Shown here piece by piece: positions 18,583 to 26,662 of a DNA stretch of 64,000 bases. Origin of the DNA: JAKCDU01 sp035551615. GTDB taxonomy: Bacteria; Actinomycetota; Acidimicrobiia; Acidimicrobiales; Palsa-688. Under the pieces are notes generated by a model. It was not told the DNA's origin and did no database searches. It saw only the letters and a program-made list of their open reading frames with translations. Made by a program: the position numbers and the translations under genes. The DNA lies in the NCBI GenBank assembly GCA_035551615.1, contig DASZNC010000032.1, positions 7,016-71,015 of the forward strand. The letters are read 5' to 3'. How positions within the stretch are numbered: position 1 is the first letter of the stretch; every line of letters starts with the position of its first letter.

Positions 18583-19740
18583 TTACTGGATGCTGGCGAT
18601 GGCGGTCTGGACCGGGCCGAGCACGCTGGAGGGCAGGGCCTGGAACTGGTCAGCGGCCAGGTTGGTGGTGCTGCTGCCACCGGTCGGGCTGATGGCGTAG
18701 GCCAGGAAGTCACGGATGGCCTGGGCCGTGCTGCTGCTCGACTGGCTGCTCTTCACCACGATGTACTCGAAGTTGACGATCGGGTAGGCGGTGGCGCCGG
18801 GTTCGTAGATCAGCGGCTGAGCCAGGTTGCTCGGGATGTTCGAGGAGCCGGCCTGCACCGCAGCCAGGACGTTGCTCGGCGTGTTGGCCACGAACGCCCC
18901 GGAGGCGTTCTGCAACTGGGCCGCCTTCAGGCCGGCCGCTTCCGCCTTGGACTGCGAGCTGATGCCGATGTAGGCGATGCAGCCAGGTGTGGCGCCGCAG
19001 ACCTGGACCATGCCGGCGTTACCGGTGGCGTCCTTCTCGGCGCCCACCGACGGCCAGTTGACCTTGGTGTTGTAGCTGACCGTGCTGCTCCACGTCGGAT
19101 CGGTCTTGGACAGCAGGCTGGTGAAGAGGAACGTGTCGCCCGAGGAATCCTGGCGTCGCACCGGGACGATGGCCTCGGATGGCAGCGTCACGCCCGGGTT
19201 CAGCGAGGCGATGGCCTGGTTGTTCCAGGTCGTGATCTTGCCCTGGTAGATCTGGGCCAGGACCGACCCGCTCAGCTTCAGGCTGCTCACGCCGCTCAGG
19301 TTGTAGTCGACGTCCTGCGAGGAGACGACGATCGGGATGTTCAGCAGACCGGAGTTGCTCGAGAACTCCGACGGGCTCAGGTAGGCGTCCGACCCGCCCA
19401 GGTTGGTCGTGCCGTTGATGGCGTCGGAGATACCGGCACCGGAACCGCCGGCGGCCGAGCTCAGCTTGACGTTCGAGTAGGCCGTGCTCAGGCCCGGGGT
19501 GATCGTCTGCAGGTAGGGGTAGAGCAGGCTGGAGCCGGCCTCGGTGATGGTGACCGGTGCCGTCGGGTTGGCGGTGTTCATGTTGGCCGATCCGCCCGAT
19601 GAAGCGGTGGTCGCCGACGTCGCCGAGCTACCAGTCGAGGCAGTCGTCGACGAGTTGGTGCCGGTACCGGTCTTGGATGACGATCCGCAGCCGGCGACGG
19701 CCAGGGGGACGATCAGGGCGAGCGGGAGTAGACGCTTCAT
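18583..19740 (-). CDS. pstS: Phosphate-binding lipoprotein PstS
   Basis: 385 residues. It begins with a lipoprotein signal, MKRLLPLALIVPLAVAGC, where C18 is the lipid-modified cysteine. A Ser/Thr/Gly-rich linker follows, then the periplasmic-binding fold with EAGSSLLYPY, GSGAGISDAINGT, RRQDSSGDTFLFTSLLS and LAYAISPTGG, all phosphate-contact segments in PstS. The ATG at 19740 follows an AGAAAGGTG sequence. It is the first gene of pstSCAB. A PHO box and a -10 element lie about 120-180 bases upstream, so it should be induced by phosphate starvation. Confidence 0.95.
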   Translation of the reverse strand: MKRLLPLALIVPLAVAGCGSSSKTGTGTNSSTTASTGSSATSATTASSGGSANMNTANPTAPVTITEAGSSLLYPYLQTITPGLSTAYSNVKLSSAAGGSGAGISDAINGTTNLGGSDAYLSPSEFSSNSGLLNIPIVVSSQDVDYNLSGVSSLKLSGSVLAQIYQGKITTWNNQAIASLNPGVTLPSEAIVPVRRQDSSGDTFLFTSLLSKTDPTWSSTVSYNTKVNWPSVGAEKDATGNAGMVQVCGATPGCIAYIGISSQSKAEAAGLKAAQLQNASGAFVANTPSNVLAAVQAGSSNIPSNLAQPLIYEPGATAYPIVNFEYIVVKSSQSSSSTAQAIRDFLAYAISPTGGSSTTNLAADQFQALPSSVLGPVQTAIASIQ

Positions 19741-19862
19741 GCGGGGGAGCACCTTTCTGTTGGTGTGGTCGAGCGGTCCCGGCGTGTGGCGATAGGAGGC
19801 GCCATGTCGATGCCCGAGTGGCAATCAGTACGGGACCCGCGTGTTTTCCTTCGGATGGGGTC

Positions 19863-19868
19863 ACCCTA
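19863..19868 (-). promoter_or_regulatory. -10 element of the pstS promoter (TAGGGT)
   Basis: On the minus strand TAGGGT lies 16 bases downstream of the last PHO repeat, so the PHO box occupies the -35 position. This is the usual layout of a PhoP-activated promoter. The predicted 5' leader is about 115 bases. Confidence 0.5.
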
Positions 19869-19884
19869 GGAAGGCCGGGTTAGG

Positions 19885-19917
19885 CGCAGCCGAACTCAGG
19901 GTTAACATGGGTTGAAC
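19885..19917 (-). promoter_or_regulatory. PHO box: three contiguous 11-base direct repeats
   Basis: Read on the minus strand the three units are GTTCAACCCAT (19917-19907), GTTAACCCTGA (19906-19896) and GTTCGGCTGCG (19895-19885). They fit the actinobacterial PHO-box pattern of 11-base repeats beginning GTTCA. The site points toward pstS and lies between pstS and the phoR-phoB pair, so it probably binds the response regulator encoded at 21132. Confidence 0.8.
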
Positions 19918-19941
19918 ACTTCGAGAAGACCGGTCGAAGTG
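19917..19941. promoter_or_regulatory. Inverted repeat next to the PHO box
   Basis: CACTTCGA and TCGAAGTG form a perfect 8-base inverted repeat with a 9-base loop, directly abutting the PHO box on the phoR side. It could be an extra operator or a hairpin; the role is unknown. Confidence 0.4.
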
Positions 19942-19978
19942 GCCTCCATGGTTCGCCAATCCTCAGGAGCGGCGCGCC

Positions 19979-20001
19979 TAGCCTCGGTGCCGAAATGAGG
20001 A
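19979..20001 (+). promoter_or_regulatory. phoR -10 element and ribosome-binding site
   Basis: TAGCCT at 19979-19984 is a candidate -10. GAGGA at 19997-20001 lies seven bases before the ATG at 20009. This gene therefore has a short leader with a normal Shine-Dalgarno sequence, unlike the leaderless genes nearby. Confidence 0.45.
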
Positions 20002-20008
20002 TCTGTCG

Positions 20009-21148
20009 ATGATTCGGAGTCGGGGTTCCACCCGGGCGCCCATGGAGCGGCCGGTGCTTGAACCGCTCCCGGATACGGCAATCGGCGGTTCGTTGGTCGA
20101 TCGCCTGCTCGCCGCCCTCGAAGGCATCGGCGAGGGGATCGTGGTGGGCGACGCATCCGGCAACATCGTGTTCCAGAACCAGTTGGCCGCCCGACTGCTC
20201 GCCGGACCGAGCGACGCCCTGGTGGCTCATGCCGTATCCGACGTCATCCGTGACGCCCTGGCCGGCTCCCACCCGGAACGCCGATTGGACCTGATCTCGC
20301 CGGCCCGGAGGAACCTGTCCATCAGGGCCTTCCCGACCGGCGCGCCGGTGCCCGACGGGGCGGTGGCCATCATCGAGGACATATCCGAGCGCCTGCGACT
20401 GGAGGCGGTGCGGCGGGACTTCGTCGCCAACGTGAGCCATGAGCTGAAGACGCCGACCGGCGCCCTCACCCTGCTGGCCGAGACCATCGACGGGGAGGGC
20501 GACCCGGAGGTGGTCGCCCGCCTGGTGCGGCGCATGGGTGGTGAGGCCGACCGACTCAGCCAGATCATCGACGACCTGCTGGATCTCTCCCGCATCGAGG
20601 CCAACGAATCGCCCAGCGGCGCCCTGGTGCCGGTGACGGAGTTCGTGTCCGATGCGGTGAACGCTTTGTCCACGGTGGCGTCGGGTCTCGAGGTCCAGAT
20701 CGAGCTGGGCCCGATCCCCGGCGGCCTGGCGGTGGCCGGCGATCGCCGGGATCTGGTGTCGGCGGTCAAGAACCTGGTGGAGAACGCCATCAAGTACTCG
20801 GAGGCGGGCGACTGCGTGAGGGTCGAGGTCTCCTCGCAGGGACCGATGGTCACCATCTCTATCGGCGACCACGGCGTCGGTATCCCGGCCCGGGATCACG
20901 AGCGGATATTCGAGCGGTTCTACCGGGTCGATCGGGCCCGCTCCCGGGCCACCGGCGGAACCGGGCTGGGCCTGTCCATCGTCCGCCATGTCGCGGCCAA
21001 CCACGGCGGCCGGGTCAGCGTGGAGTCGGTCGAAGGCGAAGGATCAACGTTCTACCTGACGCTCCCGGCGGTGCCGGTCGCCGACAACAGCTCACCGCCA
21101 CCGGATCCCGGGGCGAGAGAAGGAGCCCTAGATGATGACGATGACTGA
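20009..21148 (+). CDS. phoR: PhoR/SenX3-like histidine kinase
   Basis: 379 residues. A PAS-like sensor (about 25-125) is followed by a dimerisation/phosphoacceptor segment NVSHELKTPTG with H144, then the ATPase domain with N-box NLVENAIKYSE, GDHGVGIP and a GTGLGLSI G-box. No membrane helix is visible. That is unusual, because SenX3/PhoR kinases normally have at least one. The gene overlaps the response regulator start by 17 bases. Position beside the PHO box and pst genes makes a phosphate-sensing role very likely. Confidence 0.88.
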   Translation: MIRSRGSTRAPMERPVLEPLPDTAIGGSLVDRLLAALEGIGEGIVVGDASGNIVFQNQLAARLLAGPSDALVAHAVSDVIRDALAGSHPERRLDLISPARRNLSIRAFPTGAPVPDGAVAIIEDISERLRLEAVRRDFVANVSHELKTPTGALTLLAETIDGEGDPEVVARLVRRMGGEADRLSQIIDDLLDLSRIEANESPSGALVPVTEFVSDAVNALSTVASGLEVQIELGPIPGGLAVAGDRRDLVSAVKNLVENAIKYSEAGDCVRVEVSSQGPMVTISIGDHGVGIPARDHERIFERFYRVDRARSRATGGTGLGLSIVRHVAANHGGRVSVESVEGEGSTFYLTLPAVPVADNSSPPPDPGAREGALDDDDD

Positions 21149-21848
21149 CACCATTTCCGTTCTGGTCGTAGAGGACGAGGAGTCGTTCGTCGAGGCTCTG
21201 GTGGTCGGGCTGAAGCGGGAGGGCTTCCTCGTCACCGTGGCCCGCGACGGGGTGGAAGGCGTGGAGCTGTTCGACCGTATCCGGCCCGACCTGATCCTCC
21301 TCGATCTGTGGTTGCCCAAGAAGAGCGGCATCGACGTGTGCCGGGAGATCCGCACGCGTAGCCGGATACCGATCATCATGGTCACGGCCAAGAGCAGCGA
21401 GATCGACACCGTCGTCGGTCTCGAGGTCGGCGCCGATGACTATGTGACCAAGCCCTTCCGCTTGCGGGAGCTGGTCGCCCGGATGCGGGCCGTGATGCGC
21501 CGATCCGGGGCGACCGACGATTCGGTGCTGACCGCCGAATCGATGGAGATCGACGGACTGTCCATCGATCCGGAACGCCACGAGGTCCACCTGGACGGCG
21601 ACCTGGTGCCACTCCCGCTGAAGGAGTTCGAGTTGCTCGAGCTGCTGATGGGCAATGCCGGTCGGGTGCTGACCCGGGAGACCCTCATCGACCGGATCTG
21701 GGGACCCAACTACGTGGGCGACACCAAGACCCTGGATGTGCACATCAAGCGGCTGCGGGCCAAGGTGGAACCCGACCCGTCCCGACCGTCACGGATCACG
21801 ACCGTCCGGGGACTCGGTTACAAGTTCGAGATGCCGCGTTCGAACTGA
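21132..21848 (+). CDS. phoB: PhoB/RegX3-like response regulator
   Basis: 238 residues. The receiver domain has acidic pocket VVEDEES, phospho-acceptor D58 (LILLDLWLP) and K in VTKPFRL. An OmpR-type winged helix follows (LKEFELLELLM...RVLTRETLIDRIWG...TVRGLGYKFE). An AGAAGGAG ribosome site lies seven bases before the ATG, inside the end of phoR. It is expected to be phosphorylated by PhoR and to bind the PHO box at 19885-19917. Confidence 0.92.
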   Translation: MMTMTDTISVLVVEDEESFVEALVVGLKREGFLVTVARDGVEGVELFDRIRPDLILLDLWLPKKSGIDVCREIRTRSRIPIIMVTAKSSEIDTVVGLEVGADDYVTKPFRLRELVARMRAVMRRSGATDDSVLTAESMEIDGLSIDPERHEVHLDGDLVPLPLKEFELLELLMGNAGRVLTRETLIDRIWGPNYVGDTKTLDVHIKRLRAKVEPDPSRPSRITTVRGLGYKFEMPRSN

Positions 21849-21863
21849 GTCGGTCCGGCCCGG

Positions 21864-22337
21864 TCAGTCCGAGGCCGGCCGGCGGGCATAGGGATGGTGG
21901 GCCTTCCAGGCCTCGAGCCAGGCGAGGATCATGTCTCCGAATTCGGTCGGGTTGTAGACGTCCTCTTCCTCGCTGAAGAGCCCGTCGCCGGCGTAGACCA
22001 GCCTGGTCCAGTTGGCCGCCTCGTACTTCTGCCCGTCGCCCGGATCGTCCATGACGTTGGCCACCTCGCCGATGACCCAACCGTGTTCGGCATCGATCAC
22101 GTGCCAGTTCCACGGGAACGACGTCATGTGGTCGACCGGGAAGGCGGTCATGGCCGGAACGATCCACTCCCGCACCTCGGCCCGTCCTTTGAACCGACCG
22201 TAATGGTGCTCGATGTAGTCGACGTCCTCGGTGAAGCAGCCGATGAAAGGTTCCCAGTTACCGGTCCGGCCGGAGTCGGCGGCCGCCTCGCGGTAGTGGT
22301 CAAAGGCCGCTTGAATCTCCTCGATCGGGTATCCCAC
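21864..22337 (-). CDS. SnoaL-like / NTF2-fold protein
   Basis: 157 residues, one NTF2-like domain: IQAAFDHYREAAADSGRTGNWEPFIGCFTEDVDYIEHHYG and a central WNWHVIDAEHGWVIGEVANVM strand pair. Members are small cyclases, isomerases or hydrolases, and the substrate cannot be read. The gene ends 15 bases after phoB on the opposite strand. It resembles the NTF2-like gene at 35603 in fold and opening but is clearly a different protein. Confidence 0.7.
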   Translation of the reverse strand: MGYPIEEIQAAFDHYREAAADSGRTGNWEPFIGCFTEDVDYIEHHYGRFKGRAEVREWIVPAMTAFPVDHMTSFPWNWHVIDAEHGWVIGEVANVMDDPGDGQKYEAANWTRLVYAGDGLFSEEEDVYNPTEFGDMILAWLEAWKAHHPYARRPASD

Positions 22338-22408
22338 GGCGCGGCAACGTAGCGGGCCCGAACGGGGATTTCCACCGTTTCCCGGTTGAGCGCCAATTGA
22401 CAGGCTCG

Positions 22409-22436
22409 TTGACTAGCGACCTTCTGCCCGTAATAC
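22409..22436 (+). promoter_or_regulatory. Housekeeping-type promoter for the GGDEF-EAL gene
   Basis: TTGACT (22409-22414), a 16-base spacer and TAATAC (22431-22436) make a good -35/-10 pair. A second -35-like TTGACA at 22397 lacks a properly spaced partner. The start would be near 22443, giving a leader of about 40 bases with GAGGGA before the TTG start. Confidence 0.6.
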
Positions 22437-22484
22437 TCCCTCGACTGCTAACAATTCCCGGTTAGACCCAAATGAGGGACAACT

Positions 22485-24542
22485 TTGCCGACCACGCCTA
22501 AAGGCCCGAGCTGGCGGGAGCACCGAGCCTCCTCGGCGCGGGTGAAGGCGGGCACCGTCGCTTTCGGACTCACCGCCCTCGTGCTCGGCGTTCTGGTGGT
22601 GGTCGGGGCCAGCCGGGTCAGCACCCGGCTGGGGGCAACGGTCGTCTGGCTGCAGGCCTGGGGGCTGGGCCTGATCGCGGCGGCGGCCATCTCTGTCGGC
22701 CTCTGGTACCGCGCCGCCCGTCGGGTCCGCGCCCGCATGGCCGACCTGGAGAAGCTCTACGCCTACACGGTCCGGCTGGCCTCCCTGTCCGATACCGACG
22801 AGATCATCGGCGTCTCGCTCGCCGACTCGGGAGCGATGGTCTCGGCCACCCACACCGAACTGCGCCTCCCCGACGAGCTGGGCGGGATCCGGTGCTCGCT
22901 CGAGCCCGGGGGGGAGATGACCCGTGAGTTCGGACCGGCGACGGCCCTGGAGGACGAGGTCGCCGGTACCCGCCGGACGATGTGCGTCCGGCCGGACCGA
23001 TCAGACCGCTCCGGTCACCCACTTCCGGCCCTGGTCGCGGTGCCCGTGTTCCTGGACGAACAGGGCGTGGCCGTCCTGGTGGTGGGAGACGACCGCCCGG
23101 ACGGTTTCGGTGCCGAGGACGTCCGGCTGCTCGAGGCGGTGGCCGCCAATCTGGGAACGGCGCTGACCAGCAGCCATCGGCTCGATCAGCTCCGGCTGGA
23201 GGTGGCCGCCCGTCAGCACCAGGCCCTCCACGACAGCCTGACCGGCCTGGGCAACCGGGTGATGTTCGGCAACCGGGTCGGGGTCGCACTCGAGGAGCGC
23301 GGTCGCGATGAGCGGGTCGGGGTGATGCTCATGGACCTGGACGGGTTCAAGGACATCAACGACACGCTCGGGCACCACACCGGTGACGCCGTCCTGCAGG
23401 AGGTGGCGGCCCGCATCCTGGACCGGCTCGGCCTGGAGCGTTCGGCCGCCCGCCTGGGCGGCGACGAGTTCGCGTTCGTCATCCCCGAGGCCGAGGGGCC
23501 GGACCAGATCATGGGTATCGCCCGGGCCGTGCGCGACGCCGTGTCCCAGCCGGTGACCGTCGAGGGCGTGGCCCTCGAGGTCAGCGCCAGCGTCGGCGTG
23601 GCCGTGGCGCCCGAACACGGGACCGATCCCTCGACCCTTCTGAGGCGGGCCGACGTGGCCATGTACGAGGCCAAGACCAACCGCCGGGGCGTGGTCGCCT
23701 ACGACCGGGATATCGACCAGCACGCCAAGCGCCGCCTCACGCTGACCAATGAGCTGCGGGCCGCCCTCGACACCGGTGACCTGGCCGTCTGGTACCAGCC
23801 GGTGGCCCGGATGGGCACCGGCGAGGTGGTCGGCATGGAGGCCCTGTTGCGCTGGCGGCACCCCGAGTACGGGAGCATCTCGCCGTCCGAGTTCATCCCG
23901 GTGGCCGAGCAGTCGGGCCTGATCGAGCCCATCACATGGTGGGTGCTGGACACCTCGTTGAAGGACCTGGCGGCGTGGCGGCGGGACGGATTCGAGTTGA
24001 CGATGGCGGTCAATTTCTCGGCCCGCAGCCTGACCGGACCGGACGTCGCCGAGCGGCTCGGCCGCCTGCTGATGGCGACCGGTATCCCGCCCGCCGATCT
24101 GACGCTCGAGATCACCGAGTCGTCGATGATGGCCGATCCCGAGGGGGCCCAGAGGGCCCTCGAACAGCTGGATCGCCTGGGCGTCAAGATCGCCATCGAC
24201 GACTTCGGCACCGGGTACTCGTCGTTGTCCCGACTGAAGCGCCTGCCCGTGCACACGGTCAAGATCGACCGTTCCTTCGTCATGACCATGCACCAGCACG
24301 AGGGGGACGAGGCCATCGTCCGGGCCACCATCGAGCTGGCCCGGAACATGGGTCACGAGGTCATCGCCGAAGGGGTCGAGCGCCAGGACGCATGGGATCG
24401 GCTGGTAGTTCTCGGTTGCGATCTGGTCCAGGGTCACCTGTTGGCGCCGGCCATGCCGCTGGAGATGTGCCGGGCCTGGTTGAACGGGCGCCAATCGCCG
24501 CGCATGGCCACCATCAGCCCGCTCCGGGCCCGCCTGGCCTGA
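22485..24542 (+). CDS. Membrane GAF-GGDEF-EAL cyclic-di-GMP enzyme
   Basis: 685 residues. Two membrane helices (about 25-45 and 50-72) precede a GAF-like region (about 90-235). A GGDEF domain (about 245-415) has an intact RLGGDEFAF active site but no RxxD inhibitory site at the usual place. An EAL domain (about 430-675) has MEALLRWRHP, EITESSMM, IDDFGTGYSS and IAEGVER. Both synthesis and hydrolysis of c-di-GMP look possible. The TTG at 22485 follows GAGGGA by five bases. Confidence 0.9.
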   Translation: MPTTPKGPSWREHRASSARVKAGTVAFGLTALVLGVLVVVGASRVSTRLGATVVWLQAWGLGLIAAAAISVGLWYRAARRVRARMADLEKLYAYTVRLASLSDTDEIIGVSLADSGAMVSATHTELRLPDELGGIRCSLEPGGEMTREFGPATALEDEVAGTRRTMCVRPDRSDRSGHPLPALVAVPVFLDEQGVAVLVVGDDRPDGFGAEDVRLLEAVAANLGTALTSSHRLDQLRLEVAARQHQALHDSLTGLGNRVMFGNRVGVALEERGRDERVGVMLMDLDGFKDINDTLGHHTGDAVLQEVAARILDRLGLERSAARLGGDEFAFVIPEAEGPDQIMGIARAVRDAVSQPVTVEGVALEVSASVGVAVAPEHGTDPSTLLRRADVAMYEAKTNRRGVVAYDRDIDQHAKRRLTLTNELRAALDTGDLAVWYQPVARMGTGEVVGMEALLRWRHPEYGSISPSEFIPVAEQSGLIEPITWWVLDTSLKDLAAWRRDGFELTMAVNFSARSLTGPDVAERLGRLLMATGIPPADLTLEITESSMMADPEGAQRALEQLDRLGVKIAIDDFGTGYSSLSRLKRLPVHTVKIDRSFVMTMHQHEGDEAIVRATIELARNMGHEVIAEGVERQDAWDRLVVLGCDLVQGHLLAPAMPLEMCRAWLNGRQSPRMATISPLRARLA

Positions 24543-24553
24543 GCGCCGAGAGC

Positions 24554-24616
24554 GCCGGCCGGACCCGGACCATCGCCGGCCGGACCCGGACCATCGCCCG
24601 CCGGGCCCGGGCCATC
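24554..24616 (+). repeat. Three tandem 21-base units
   Basis: Units at 24554-24574 and 24575-24595 are identical. The third (24596-24616) differs at a few positions, and a decayed fourth follows. They fill the gap between the GGDEF-EAL gene and the next gene. Confidence 0.8.
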
Positions 24617-24632
24617 GCCGCCCGGCCCGACC

Positions 24633-24638
24633 TACTAT
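24633..24638 (+). promoter_or_regulatory. -10 element (TACTAT) of a leaderless promoter
   Basis: TACTAT lies seven bases before the ATG at 24646, immediately after the tandem 21-base repeats, with no ribosome-binding site. Confidence 0.5.
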
Positions 24639-24645
24639 CGCAGTC

Positions 24646-25656
24646 ATGCTCATCGACGGAGGCATCGGCAGCGATCTGAATCTGGCCGGGGAATCGGCCA
24701 TCAAGGCGGAGCAGGCCGGCTACGACGCCGTCTGGTCGGCGGAGACGGCCCACGATCCGATGCTCCCGCTCCTGATCGCCGCCGAGCACACCGAGACCAT
24801 CGGTCTCGGGACCGGGATCGTGGTGGCGTTCGGGCGCAGCCCGATGACCCTGGCCAACTCGGCATGGGATCTCAACCACTTCTCCGGCGGCCGGTTCATG
24901 CTCGGCCTGGGCTCGCAGATCAAGCCGCACATCGAGAAGCGGTTCTCCATGCCGTGGTCGCACCCGGCCCCCCGCATGCGGGAGTTCATACTGGCCATGC
25001 GGGCCATCTGGGACTGCTGGCAGAACGGCACCAAGCTGGATTTCCGGGGCGACTTCTACACCCACACCCTCATGACCCCGTTCTTCGATCCCGGTCCGAA
25101 CTCCTTCGGCCCTCCCAAGGTCTTCCTCGCCGCCGTAGGTGAGGGCATGGCCAAAGTGGCCGCCGAAGTGGCGGACGGGATGCTGGTCCACGGGTTCACC
25201 ACCGAGAAGTACCTCCGGGAGGTGACCCTGCCGGCGATCGAGCGGGGCCTGGCCGCGTCGGGGCGGACCCGGGCCGACTTCCAGCTCTCCTACCCGGCCT
25301 TCATCGTGACCGGCGACACCGACGAAGAGGTCGCCGCGGCCGACGCCGGCACCCGCAAGCAGATCGCCTTCTACGCGTCGACGCCGTCGTACCGGGGCGT
25401 GCTCGAGGCGCACGGCTGGGGTGAGTTGCAGACCGAGCTGAACGCCCTGTCCAAGCAGGGGGAGTGGGACGAGATGGGTCGGCGCGTGAGTGACGAGGTC
25501 CTCGATGCGTTCGCGGTGAGGGGTACGCCGGAGGAGATCCCGTCGGAGCTGCACCGTCGCTTCGGTGACGTGATCGACCGCATCAGTCTGTACATGCCGT
25601 ACAAGGACTCGGGCGTGACGCCACGCATCCTGGCCGGCCTGCGAGAGATCCGCTGA
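24646..25656 (+). CDS. F420-dependent LLM-class oxidoreductase (TIGR03617-like)
   Basis: 336 residues, one luciferase-like TIM barrel. AEQAGYDAVWSAE, GTGIVVAFGRSPM, GGRFMLGLGSQIKPHIEKRFS and a FLAAVGEGMAKVAAEVADGM segment match the F420-using subfamily TIGR03617. The substrate is unknown. The crotonase gene starts four bases after its stop, so the two form an operon, which suggests acyl-CoA or lipid-related oxidation. Confidence 0.87.
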   Translation: MLIDGGIGSDLNLAGESAIKAEQAGYDAVWSAETAHDPMLPLLIAAEHTETIGLGTGIVVAFGRSPMTLANSAWDLNHFSGGRFMLGLGSQIKPHIEKRFSMPWSHPAPRMREFILAMRAIWDCWQNGTKLDFRGDFYTHTLMTPFFDPGPNSFGPPKVFLAAVGEGMAKVAAEVADGMLVHGFTTEKYLREVTLPAIERGLAASGRTRADFQLSYPAFIVTGDTDEEVAAADAGTRKQIAFYASTPSYRGVLEAHGWGELQTELNALSKQGEWDEMGRRVSDEVLDAFAVRGTPEEIPSELHRRFGDVIDRISLYMPYKDSGVTPRILAGLREIR

Positions 25657-25660
25657 GGCT

Positions 25661-26662
25661 TTGCTGACGCTGGCCGAAGGCCTCGATCTGATCGAGGCCT
25701 TCCGGTCAGGATGGGCCGGCCCGGTGTGGCCTGATGACCGGCCGCTGATCGTGGTGGATGTCGACGGCGGCGATGCCGACCGGCTGTCGGTGCCGCCGGC
25801 CTTCCCGGCGGTCGTGGTGGCGGTCAGCCGGGACTCGCCGGACCTGGCCCCCGACGGCCCCGACGTGGCCATCACCGGCGCCCCTGATCCGCCGCCGCCG
25901 TGGGTGGCTGCTGCGATGTCGGTGGACGACCTGGACCGGGCGGTCACAGGCGCCCCGGGCGCGGCTGTCACCCTCGTGCACCTGCTCCGGGCTGGCGCCG
26001 GCGTGGATGGGATCGGAGGCGGCCTGATCCACGAATCGCTGGCCTACTCGGTCCTCCAGGCCGGCCCCGAGTTCGGCCGCTGGCGGGATCGGCGACCCGC
26101 CCCCCGGATCCGCCCGGCCGATGGCGGCACACTGCTCGTCGACCGGGACGGCCCGATCATGACCGTGACCCTGAACCGGCCGGACGTCCACAACGCCTAC
26201 AACCGGCAGATGCGCGACGACCTGTGCGACGTCCTGGCCGCGGCCATGGCCGACCCGGCCGTCACCGTCGTCGTGGCCGGCCGGGGTCGCTCGTTCTGCA
26301 GCGGGGGGGACCTGTCCGAGTTCGGTACCGCCCCCGACCCGGTCACGTCGCACATCGTCCGGGTGGCCCGCAGCCCGGGGCGGTTGATCAGCTTGATGGC
26401 CGACCGGGTGGAGGCCCGCATCCATGGCGTGTGCGCCGGCTCGGGCATCGAGATACCGGCGTTCGCCGGTTCGGTGGTGGCCCATCCCGACACGCGCATC
26501 TGGCTGCCCGAACTGGCCATGGGACTGATACCGGGGGCGGGCGGCACGGTGAGCCTGCCCCGGCGCATCGGCCGGCAGCGAACGGCGTGGATGGCCCTCA
26601 CCGGGCACCCGGTCGATGCCGGCACGGCCGCCCGGTGGGGCCTGGTCGACGCCGTCGGCTAG
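25661..26662 (+). CDS. Enoyl-CoA hydratase/isomerase family protein with N-terminal extension
   Basis: 333 residues. The crotonase domain occupies about 155-333: VTLNRPDVHNAYN, GRGRSFCSGGDLSEFG (oxyanion-hole glycines) and RIHGVCAGSGIEIPAFA. The ~150-residue N-terminal part has no motif I recognise and is longer than in ordinary family members. The glutamate normally following the second oxyanion glycine region is present as GIEIPA. The TTG at 25661 starts four bases after the preceding gene. Its stop overlaps the convergent gene in a shared CTAG. Confidence 0.8.
   Translation: MLTLAEGLDLIEAFRSGWAGPVWPDDRPLIVVDVDGGDADRLSVPPAFPAVVVAVSRDSPDLAPDGPDVAITGAPDPPPPWVAAAMSVDDLDRAVTGAPGAAVTLVHLLRAGAGVDGIGGGLIHESLAYSVLQAGPEFGRWRDRRPAPRIRPADGGTLLVDRDGPIMTVTLNRPDVHNAYNRQMRDDLCDVLAAAMADPAVTVVVAGRGRSFCSGGDLSEFGTAPDPVTSHIVRVARSPGRLISLMADRVEARIHGVCAGSGIEIPAFAGSVVAHPDTRIWLPELAMGLIPGAGGTVSLPRRIGRQRTAWMALTGHPVDAGTAARWGLVDAVG

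Noticed and set aside
24514..25971. Minus-strand open frame with Arg/Ala repeats
   Set aside because: The repeat-like peptide is the reverse reading of the 21-base tandem repeats and of the oxidoreductase gene.
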